From NCBI GenBank assembly GCA_947254595.1, contig CAMYED010000022.1:1-17052 (forward strand): a DNA stretch of 17,052 bases, read 5' to 3'. How positions within the stretch are numbered: the stretch's first letter is position 1; each line of letters opens with the position of its first letter. This DNA comes from an uncultured Gardnerella sp. Lineage in GTDB: Bacteria; Actinomycetota; Actinomycetes; Actinomycetales; Bifidobacteriaceae. The position numbers and the translations under genes are program-made. This document shows positions 7,527 through 13,270 of this stretch, piece by piece. The notes under the pieces are model-generated. The model did no database searches. It saw only the letters and a list, made by a program, of their open reading frames with translations, and was not told the DNA's origin.

Positions 7527-8295
7527 CCGCAGACTCAATATTTTCTCCAGCGTCAATATTTTCATCATTTTCATCCGAAGAATCAGATTCAGACGGATCA
7601 AAACGATACCCAACATTTCGAACCGTACCAATAAGATGCTCATACTCAACGCCGAGCTTTGCGCGAAGACGACGAATGTGAACATCAACCGTTCTAGTGC
7701 CGCCGTAATAGTCGTATCCCCACACTTCTTGCAGCAAATGCGCACGAGTGAACACTCTGCGCGGATTCTGCACAAAGTACTTTAACAACTCAAACTCTTT
7801 ATAAGCTAAATCAACAGGATGCCCATGCAAACTTACGGTATAACTACGCATATCAACAACAAGATCGCCAGAGCGCATAATACCGTTGTCTGAACTTATT
7901 GGCTCACTTATTTCATCGTTTTGAGTTTGAGAGAAAGAAGATTTCCCAGTAAAATGCTGCGAAGCCAAACGCAAACGCCCCTCAACTTCCGCAGGAGAAG
8001 CACTTGTAAGAACAACATCAGTAATATTCCAGGATGAATTTACTACAGTAAATCCGCCTTCTGTAAGAACTAGTATTAATGGCACTGTAATGTCCGCAGA
8101 ACGCAATGCCATGCACAAAGATTTAGCAAAAGCCAAGTCTTCGCGAGCGTCCAGTAAAAGAACAGTTTGTGCAGGAAGTTTCTCCAAGCTCGTAATATCC
8201 ATAGGAAGAACACGCACACGATGAGAAAGCAGTGCGAGAGAAGGTAAAACAGAAGCAGGAGAAGCACAAGAAGTCATCAATGTGATATCAGTCAT
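7510..8295 (-). CDS. glnR: GlnR-type orphan response regulator (nitrogen regulation)
   Basis: OmpR-family transcription factor of 261 residues resembling actinobacterial GlnR, which controls nitrogen assimilation genes. The receiver-like domain (1-115) has the GlnR hallmarks SVLPSLALLSHRVRVLP, VLLLDAREDL and LVLTEGG. Asp49 occupies the usual phosphoacceptor position, but the acidic pair and conserved lysine of true receivers are not evident; known GlnR proteins act as dimers without phosphorylation. The winged-helix domain (about 143-232) contains AYKEFELLKYF, RVFTRAHLLQEVWGYDYYGG and TVDVHIRRLRAKLG. A 29-residue acidic Glu/Ser/Asp tail (233-261) is extra. ATG 8295 is chosen because GGAGG lies 8 nt upstream; ATG 8352 would add 19 residues with no Shine-Dalgarno. 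No sensor kinase or glutamine synthetase gene is adjacent. Confidence 0.88.
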   Translation of the reverse strand: MTDITLMTSCASPASVLPSLALLSHRVRVLPMDITSLEKLPAQTVLLLDAREDLAFAKSLCMALRSADITVPLILVLTEGGFTVVNSSWNITDVVLTSASPAEVEGRLRLASQHFTGKSSFSQTQNDEISEPISSDNGIMRSGDLVVDMRSYTVSLHGHPVDLAYKEFELLKYFVQNPRRVFTRAHLLQEVWGYDYYGGTRTVDVHIRRLRAKLGVEYEHLIGTVRNVGYRFDPSESDSSDENDENIDAGENIESAESVES

Positions 8296-8360
8296 ATATG
8301 ATGCCTCCAACCAAAAGGTGATGTAGTACCAAATTCGAGCCTTTACAGGCATTGTAAACC

Positions 8361-8366
8361 ATGCTA
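8361..8366 (-). promoter_or_regulatory. Candidate -10 element of glnR
   Basis: TAGCAT on the minus strand ends 8 nt before an ATG at 8352. Transcription from here would give about 57 nt of leader to the preferred ATG at 8295 with its strong GGAGG. It could also make a leaderless mRNA using 8352. The -35 (CTGAAA, 17 nt upstream) is poor. Confidence 0.3.
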
Positions 8367-8440
8367 CGAAAAATAGCGAAAATTTTCAGGCACAACACTT
8401 AAAAAATATAACAAAAAACAATTCAAACAACGTGGTAAAA

Positions 8441-8483
8441 AGCGACTCTCAAAACAACACTGCAGCGACTCTCAAAACAACAC
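8441..8483 (+). repeat. 20-bp direct repeat, period 23
   Basis: AGCGACTCTCAAAACAACAC occurs identically at 8441-8460 and 8464-8483, each followed by a T. A looser echo, ending in AAAACCCAACAC, follows to about 8512. Confidence 0.8.
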
Positions 8484-8628
8484 TACGAAAATTCTTAAAA
8501 CCCAACACAAAGACGTAGTGCAGGATGTAAACTAAATTAGTAATAGAGTAATAAGAAACTACATAATAGCTGCAATGCTGTGAATATTTAGTTCATCAGC
8601 AAAAGCAATTGCCACAATTGGAGTGTGT

Positions 8629-9420
8629 ATGAGCGAAGAAACAAGTATCTGCAATAGCAAAACGCAGGAAGATGCTAATTCTTGCAAAACTTCCGGCAAA
8701 AAAGCTCATACCGCACACTTACATATACATGCTATGGTTTTAAGCCAAATTATCGCTGTTCTACTTATTGCTGCAGCTGCAGCGCTGCCAGTATTTACAG
8801 CTAAAGTATCTCTTGCAGTTTGCATGATTATTCTTCTTGTGTTTCTTGCTTTTTGGCCGCTTCACGGCAATATGATTGATAAGCTTATTGCATTATGCTC
8901 TGGAATTGCTTCAGCATGGTGCGCAACTTTTGCTTTGAAAGGCTGGCTTCCTCAAAGCGTTATTATCGATAATGAAACTGTGTCAATGAGCAAATTCATT
9001 GCAGCAATACACCCTTACGAACGATGGGCAGTATCGTTTGCACTTATTCTTGTTGCAGCAACATTTGTTACATTTATTCGACAAATGCTTAGAGAAAAAC
9101 GCACTAATCTGGTACGAAATCTTTCACACACTTTAACCGCTAGTATTGCTTGTGCAGCTTTACCAGGGTGGCTATTCCTGCCATCTATTGTTCGTTTTAT
9201 GCCATCATTGCGTAGCACGGATGGCGGAATACTTGTTGCAGTATTTTGCATAGTTATGGTGATTATAGTTTCAGGACTTTCATACTTGTGGGCTAAAAGT
9301 AATTGCAACAAATATTACGAAAATGGCTTAACTCACGATATTGCAATTTCGTTGCTGCCAATAATGCTTTCTGGAATGTTAATATACATTGCCGGACTTG
9401 GCATGCTGGTGGCTGCATAA
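8629..9420 (+). CDS. Seven-helix integral membrane protein of unknown function
   Basis: A 263-residue protein that I do not recognise. A hydrophilic N-terminus of about 35 residues contains three cysteines and ends in a His-rich patch (KKAHTAHLHIHAM). About seven hydrophobic segments follow, near residues 36-56, 59-77, 84-103, 131-150, 167-188, 198-220 and 238-261. Between helices 3 and 4 lies a polar loop (SVIIDNETVSMSKFIAAIHP), probably extracytoplasmic. No catalytic motif or transporter signature is visible. ATG 8629 is chosen because GGAG sits 5 nt upstream; a GTG at 8623 in the same frame overlaps that site and would add only two residues. It is a single-gene unit between divergent glnR and convergent ppa, and ends at a clear terminator. 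That the gene is real is supported by length, Shine-Dalgarno and terminator. Confidence 0.85.
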   Translation: MSEETSICNSKTQEDANSCKTSGKKAHTAHLHIHAMVLSQIIAVLLIAAAAALPVFTAKVSLAVCMIILLVFLAFWPLHGNMIDKLIALCSGIASAWCATFALKGWLPQSVIIDNETVSMSKFIAAIHPYERWAVSFALILVAATFVTFIRQMLREKRTNLVRNLSHTLTASIACAALPGWLFLPSIVRFMPSLRSTDGGILVAVFCIVMVIIVSGLSYLWAKSNCNKYYENGLTHDIAISLLPIMLSGMLIYIAGLGMLVAA

Positions 9421-9427
9421 AATACAA

Positions 9428-9467
9428 AAACGTCGAAAACACAAGTAGTGCTTTCGACGTTTGTTTT
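9428..9467. terminator. Bidirectional terminator between membrane protein gene and ppa
   Basis: A perfect 11-bp stem, AAACGTCGAAA (9428-9438) with TTTCGACGTTT (9452-9462), is followed by GTTTT and preceded by an A-run. The loop holds a further CAC/GTG pairing. It serves the plus-strand membrane gene and the minus-strand ppa. Confidence 0.88.
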
Positions 9468-9515
9468 ACTATTCGATTGTTCTATTGTTCAATCGCTCTA
9501 GTATTCGATTGTTTT
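9467..9515 (-). repeat. 17-bp direct repeat downstream of ppa
   Basis: TACTATTCGATTGTTCT (9467-9483) and TAGTATTCGATTGTTTT (9499-9515) are direct copies with two mismatches, offset by 32 bp. A partial related segment (TATTGTTCAATCG) lies between. They lie between the ppa stop codon and the terminator. Confidence 0.6.
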
Positions 9516-9526
9516 ACAAACGAAAC

Positions 9527-10021
9527 TTACTTTTCGCTTTCAGCAAGACGCTTACGAGCTGCAACGATTTCCTTTTCAGCCTGCTCTGCGCCAGCCCAGA
9601 AGTCACCAGGAAGAACTTCCTTACCTGGCTCCAACGCCTTGTACTGCTCGAAGAAGTGCTTAATTTCAGCCTTGTGGTACTCGTTCACGTCGTCAATATC
9701 CTTGATGTCGTCAAAACGAACGTCTGCTGGTACGCAAAGAACCTTATCGTCTCCGCCAGCTTCGTCAACCATGTGATACAAACCAACAGCGCGGCACTCA
9801 ACAACGCAACCCGGGAACACGGAATTTGGAATCATAACAAGAGCGTCGAGTGGATCACCGTCTTCGCCCAAGGTGCCGTCAATATAGCCGTAATCATCTG
9901 GGTATCCCATAGCGGTGAAAAGCGTACGATCCAAAAACACGCGACCGGTTTCGTGATCTACTTCATACTTATTCTTAGAACCGCGTGGAATTTCTACCAC
10001 AACGTTAAAAGTTTCTGCCAT
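9527..10021 (-). CDS. ppa: Inorganic pyrophosphatase (family I)
   Basis: Soluble cytoplasmic enzyme that hydrolyses pyrophosphate to phosphate, pulling forward nucleic acid, protein and sugar-nucleotide synthesis. The 164 residues match the short prokaryotic family I form. The N-terminal VVEIPRGSKNKYEVDHETG holds substrate-binding residues. YPDDYGYIDGTLGEDGDPLDALV contains the metal-binding motif D-G-D-P-L-D at residues 54-59. CRAVGLYHMVDEAGGDDKVLCV and the YKALEPGKEV region follow. AAAGGAGCC immediately upstream of ATG 10021 is a strong Shine-Dalgarno with a 7-nt spacing. It is a single-gene unit with its terminator shared with the convergent membrane protein gene. Confidence 0.97.
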   Translation of the reverse strand: MAETFNVVVEIPRGSKNKYEVDHETGRVFLDRTLFTAMGYPDDYGYIDGTLGEDGDPLDALVMIPNSVFPGCVVECRAVGLYHMVDEAGGDDKVLCVPADVRFDDIKDIDDVNEYHKAEIKHFFEQYKALEPGKEVLPGDFWAGAEQAEKEIVAARKRLAESEK

Positions 10022-10136
10022 TTTGGCTCCTTTAATAACTTAACAACAATTCAATTAACTGTTCTATCTCACTTTAGCGCGCACCAAAGAACGCGCAAAT
10101 TAATATCATTATTTTGGTTAAGAAAATATCAATGTG

Positions 10137-10232
10137 GTAGAGATTTGAGATTTTTCGCACTGAGCGAGGTGAACGTCAGAGCCGAAGGCTGCTGATTCGC
10201 CGAGCGAAGAAGAAAAATCGAAAAATCTCTGC
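10137..10232. repeat. 96-bp hairpin-forming element A
   Basis: GTAGAGATTT (10137-10146) pairs with AAATCTCTGC (10223-10232) with one G-U. Inside it GATTTTTC (10149-10156) pairs with GAAAAATC (10212-10219). An apical hairpin follows: GGTGAA/TTCGCC (10168-10173 with 10196-10201, one G-U), TCAG/CTGA, and AGCC/GGCT closing a GAA loop at 10184-10186. It could be a folded RNA, a palindromic repeat or a decayed mobile repeat. No family recognised. Confidence 0.6.
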
Positions 10233-10265
10233 GATAAGGCACGGTTATTAACGATTAAGTATGCA

Positions 10266-10405
10266 GAGTTTGGGGGATTTCTCTACGAGAACTAAAAGAG
10301 GACTGAGGAAGCAACATTCTTAGAGAACGAAGTAGACATGAGAACCTTTAGCAACCAGAGCGACTGAAGGACGGGGCGTTCGAGGAGAGAAATCCCCCAA
10401 AACTC
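10266..10405. repeat. 140-bp element B with long terminal inverted repeats
   Basis: The left arm GAGTTTGGGGGATTTCTCT (10266-10284) is the reverse complement of the right arm 10386-10405, apart from one extra base. Arms of about 19 bp bound a roughly 100-bp purine-rich interior with little obvious pairing. The architecture resembles a MITE or other small non-autonomous repeat. No clear target-site duplication is visible. Confidence 0.65.
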
Positions 10406-10440
10406 GCGCAACGCCAAGTAGAATCCCCCAAAACTCGCGC
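10391..10440 (+). repeat. 19-bp direct repeat duplicating the right arm of element B
   Basis: AATCCCCCAAAACTCGCGC occurs identically at 10391-10409 and 10422-10440, a period of 31 bp. The second copy lies outside the inverted-repeat element, so the right end seems partly duplicated. Confidence 0.8.
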
Positions 10441-10513
10441 CACAGCAAAAAGTAAGAACAACAAAAAACACGCAATACAAACCATACGTAGCGGAACAAA
10501 AAAAAATCGCATA

Positions 10514-10538
10514 AAAACGCTATTAAAAGCTGCGTTTT
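10514..10538 (+). other. Small AT-rich hairpin upstream of the acyltransferase gene
   Basis: AAAACGC (10514-10520) pairs with GCGTTTT (10532-10538) around an 11-nt loop. It has some terminator character but no T-run beyond the stem. It may insulate the acyltransferase gene from transcription across the repeat elements. Function uncertain. Confidence 0.35.
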
Positions 10539-10672
10539 CGTTGATTTATAAGGCATTCTTACAAGACACGCTTTACCTAGTAAAAGTGTCTCAAGACGCA
10601 GTTATTATGGCTCTGTTTCACACACAATATGTTGAAAAAACATACCATCATGGCTTACAAAGTGCAGGCAAG

Positions 10673-13117
10673 ATGACAAAAAAGAAACGCGTGAGTATTT
10701 CCGCCGCGTCACAGGTCAATCAAACCTTAAAACAAAAGGTTTCTACAACAAGCAACGCTAGTAAAACATATTCAAATCAGAAGCCTGCAGAAAAATCGAC
10801 TGAATCAGAATCGAAACAATTTTCCAATAAACAGAATGATAATAATCAGTCTGCTAATAAACAAGCTGCCAATAAAGTGGAGTCAAATACCTCAATCCAG
10901 CCTACAAACCAACAGGAACAGCCACTAGACTCTAATTCTAAAAAATCTTCTTCCGAAAAAAGAAATTACGCAATAGACGGTTTGCGCGCGCTAGCAATTA
11001 TTGGGATCGTTTTCTTCCACATGCGTCCAAGCTTACTTCCTGGCGGATTCCTTGGAGTAACCTTGTTCTTAGTTTTGGCAGGATACTTTTGCACACGTTC
11101 TGTTCTTAAATATTTGAACTCTCAAGTAGCTACATGCTACTTCAAATATTTGTGGCGTCGAATAAAAAGAATTTGGCCATCCACAATAGGAATTATTGCT
11201 GTTACTGCGCCTATTATGTGGATTTTTTCTCCAAGTTTGCTACCAAAATTGCAGTCAGATGCACTTTCCGGAGCCGGGTTCTTCAGCAACATAATTTACG
11301 TAACGCGTAAGCTTTCGTATTTTGAGCAAAGCGGACTACCTTCCCCAATTAAGCATTTATGGTATTTGGGGCTTGTTATGCAAGCTTTTGTTGTGTGGCC
11401 TATTGTACTTATTCTGCTTGTAAGGCTTGTAAAAAAGACTATGGTTCGCATGTATATTACTGCGGGATTAGCTGTACTTTCTGCAATACTTACTTTTACT
11501 TTTGGCTATTTATTTGGCGATTACGCAGCGCCCGCACGCGTTTACTATTCTCTGGATACGCGAGCTTCCGAATTTTTGCTCGGCGCAATGCTAGCAATGT
11601 ATGGAGCTTGGTTTGCGAAACATTCGTTGCACGAATGGCTTATACGCGCATGGTATTGGATTCGTGGAAACAGGAATATAAGAGTTGCATTATCTGCAGA
11701 GAATTCGGAAGAATTGAATAAAACTTCGTCCATAAATGAGGATGAAGAAGTTTCGAAAAACGTAACTAAGGCTGCGGTTGAGGATGGAATCCCAGAAGAT
11801 TTGCGCGAAGGCTTACAAATTGATTTGTCGGAAAATAGCGTAAATTCTGAAATACGCGAGCTTCCAGACAATGTTTTTAATACGCCAAAAACAGTATTTT
11901 ATAATCCACTTAAAGCCTGGCAGCGTTCTTGCATAGGATTATTTGCTGCAATTGTTTTATGCTATTGTTTCGTATACGCAGACGGAACTTCTTCCGTGTT
12001 CTCTTTTGGTGGATACACAATAACCGCTGCGGTTTGTACGTTAATAGTTTGGTCGTGCACGCAAACGGATAATATTTGCTCGAGAATTTTCGCTTGGAAA
12101 CCGCTCGCATACCTCGGCAAACGCGCTTTTGCAATTTACTTAGTTCACTTCCCTGTGCTCGAATTATGCAATCCTGCAACTAGAACAACAACTGTTTCTT
12201 TGTGGGAACAGTTGCTTCAGGCGGCTTTAACAGTTGCATTAGCTGAATGTTTCTACCAGGTGTTTGAGAAAGAATCGAGCAAGCAGAGGCTACTTAAGCT
12301 TGTTCACTATTGCGCAGTAGCTTTGTGCTGCATAATTGTAGTTGCGCTGATTTTGCTGCCTGTAAATTGGACTAAAATAGCTCATGAAAGGTCGGTACAG
12401 CTTCGACCTGAATTAACTGCTCAAGTAAACAGTAAGTCTGAATTTGACTCAAAGAAGTCAGCGTCTTCTAAAAATAAGTCTGCGAAAAATTCGCAAGCTT
12501 CGAAAGCGAAAGTTCTACGCAAAAATGTTGCTAAGAAGGCGCTTCCTCCAACTCCTTCGAAGCATCGTATTCTTTTCCCTATTGCAGAAAAAGTACCGCA
12601 AAATCTTGCTGCTTCGCATAATAAAATCAACAAGCGTAATAATACTTGCTCAGTGAATTTAACAATGGTTGGAGACTCTATTACTGAGGGCGCAAAACCG
12701 TACTTACTGCAGGTAATGCCTAACGCTTATATTGATGGAAAAGTCAGTAGGCAAATTTTCCATGGTGCCGACGAGTACGAGCAGGATATTGCTGGTAAGC
12801 ACGCTGGCGATGTGGTTATTTTTGCGCTTGGAACTAACGGTCCTCCGCATGACGATAGTGTTCTTCAGCATATGGTTGATGTTGCTAAGGGCAAGCCGGT
12901 TTATTTTGTAACTACGCGCGTTCCTCAGCCTTGGCAAGATGTGACTAATAGTCGTCTTCGTAATTTTGCTGCAACTCATCCTAATGTTGGAATTATTGAT
13001 TGGTATGGGTTAAGCCAAGGTCATTCTGAATATTTAACGGATGATGGCGTTCATTTAACGCCTGTTGGTGGTCCAAAATATGCCAAGATGATTCGCTTAG
13101 CGTTGTGCGGTGCTTAA
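10673..13117 (+). CDS. Acyltransferase-3/SGNH envelope O-acyltransferase (OatA-like)
   Basis: An 814-residue membrane protein expected to carry acyl (usually acetyl) groups across the membrane and attach them to a cell-wall or surface glycan. The first roughly 95 residues are hydrophilic and rich in Ser, Asn, Gln and Lys. The acyltransferase-3 domain follows from about residue 96 (YAIDGLRALAIIGIVFFHMR, then GGFLGVTLFLVLAGYF), with many membrane helices and the conserved Arg and His of helix 1. An acidic insert of about 75 residues interrupts the helices (roughly 11690-11920). A second low-complexity Lys/Ser linker precedes a C-terminal SGNH domain: GDS with Ser669, GTNG with Asn722 and DGVH with Asp791 and His794. 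The frame is open from 10541, but ATG 10673 is preferred because the hydrophilic segment starts there; the Shine-Dalgarno is weak. Substrate unknown. Confidence 0.87.
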   Translation: MTKKKRVSISAASQVNQTLKQKVSTTSNASKTYSNQKPAEKSTESESKQFSNKQNDNNQSANKQAANKVESNTSIQPTNQQEQPLDSNSKKSSSEKRNYAIDGLRALAIIGIVFFHMRPSLLPGGFLGVTLFLVLAGYFCTRSVLKYLNSQVATCYFKYLWRRIKRIWPSTIGIIAVTAPIMWIFSPSLLPKLQSDALSGAGFFSNIIYVTRKLSYFEQSGLPSPIKHLWYLGLVMQAFVVWPIVLILLVRLVKKTMVRMYITAGLAVLSAILTFTFGYLFGDYAAPARVYYSLDTRASEFLLGAMLAMYGAWFAKHSLHEWLIRAWYWIRGNRNIRVALSAENSEELNKTSSINEDEEVSKNVTKAAVEDGIPEDLREGLQIDLSENSVNSEIRELPDNVFNTPKTVFYNPLKAWQRSCIGLFAAIVLCYCFVYADGTSSVFSFGGYTITAAVCTLIVWSCTQTDNICSRIFAWKPLAYLGKRAFAIYLVHFPVLELCNPATRTTTVSLWEQLLQAALTVALAECFYQVFEKESSKQRLLKLVHYCAVALCCIIVVALILLPVNWTKIAHERSVQLRPELTAQVNSKSEFDSKKSASSKNKSAKNSQASKAKVLRKNVAKKALPPTPSKHRILFPIAEKVPQNLAASHNKINKRNNTCSVNLTMVGDSITEGAKPYLLQVMPNAYIDGKVSRQIFHGADEYEQDIAGKHAGDVVIFALGTNGPPHDDSVLQHMVDVAKGKPVYFVTTRVPQPWQDVTNSRLRNFAATHPNVGIIDWYGLSQGHSEYLTDDGVHLTPVGGPKYAKMIRLALCGA

Positions 13118-13147
13118 GTTACTGGCTTAAGTTACTGGCTTAAGTTA
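13112..13147 (+). repeat. 13-bp tandem repeat across the acyltransferase stop codon
   Basis: Two exact copies of GCTTAAGTTACTG (13112-13124, 13125-13137) and a third partial copy (GCTTAAGTTA, 13138-13147). The first contains the stop codon at 13115-13117. Confidence 0.85.
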
Positions 13148-13178
13148 AGTAAGCGCGACTATTGATAACTATTGCATT

Positions 13179-13207
13179 TTGCAGCTGCTACAAGAAAAGA
13201 CTATAAC
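13179..13207 (+). promoter_or_regulatory. Candidate promoter of zwf-opcA-pgl
   Basis: TTGCAG (13179-13184), a 17-nt spacer and TATAAC (13202-13207). This gives a leader of about 55 nt to the zwf ATG. A competing possibility is TACGAT, which ends 7 nt before ATG 13271 and would make zwf leaderless; its -35 is poor. Confidence 0.4.
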
Positions 13208-13270
13208 GAAAAATCAACTATACTACGACTCGAGTGGGAAAAATAGCAGCAAAATATTACGATAGTGTAT

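Larger units (their letters stand above)
8296..8628. other. Divergent intergenic region between glnR and a membrane protein gene
   Basis: This 333-bp AT-rich region carries the glnR leader and candidate promoter, a 20-bp direct repeat at 8441-8483 and the upstream region of the membrane protein gene. I found no convincing coding frame, structured RNA or clear promoter for the plus-strand gene. No GlnR-box-like array was recognised by eye. Confidence 0.6.
10022..10672. other. Long gene-free stretch with two inverted-repeat elements
   Basis: This region of about 650 bp lies between divergent ppa and the acyltransferase gene. It holds the ppa Shine-Dalgarno and leader (to about 10080), two neighbouring structured elements (10137-10232 and 10266-10405), a partial duplication of the second element's right arm (to 10440), and a small hairpin (10514-10538). 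The frames open across it are low-complexity and coincide with the inverted repeats. I do not support any protein here. Confidence 0.65.

Noticed and set aside
10165..10201. Resemblance to the SRP (4.5S/scRNA) apical domain: GGTGAAC, then CAG, then CCGAAGG, then GC
   Set aside because: The SRP tip needs a GGAA-type tetraloop and asymmetric internal loop (CGGAAGGAAGCA-like). Here the tip is a plain AGCC/GGCT stem with a three-base GAA loop, and flanking pairing differs.
10292..10556. Two short minus-strand frames across element B
   Set aside because: They arise from the inverted and direct repeats, share DNA in different frames, have no Shine-Dalgarno and show no recognisable domain.
10541..10672. 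Longer acyltransferase starting at TTG 10541 or ATG 10607
   Set aside because: Neither has a Shine-Dalgarno, and the extra residues look unlike the low-complexity N-terminus that follows. Not excluded, but less likely than ATG 10673.
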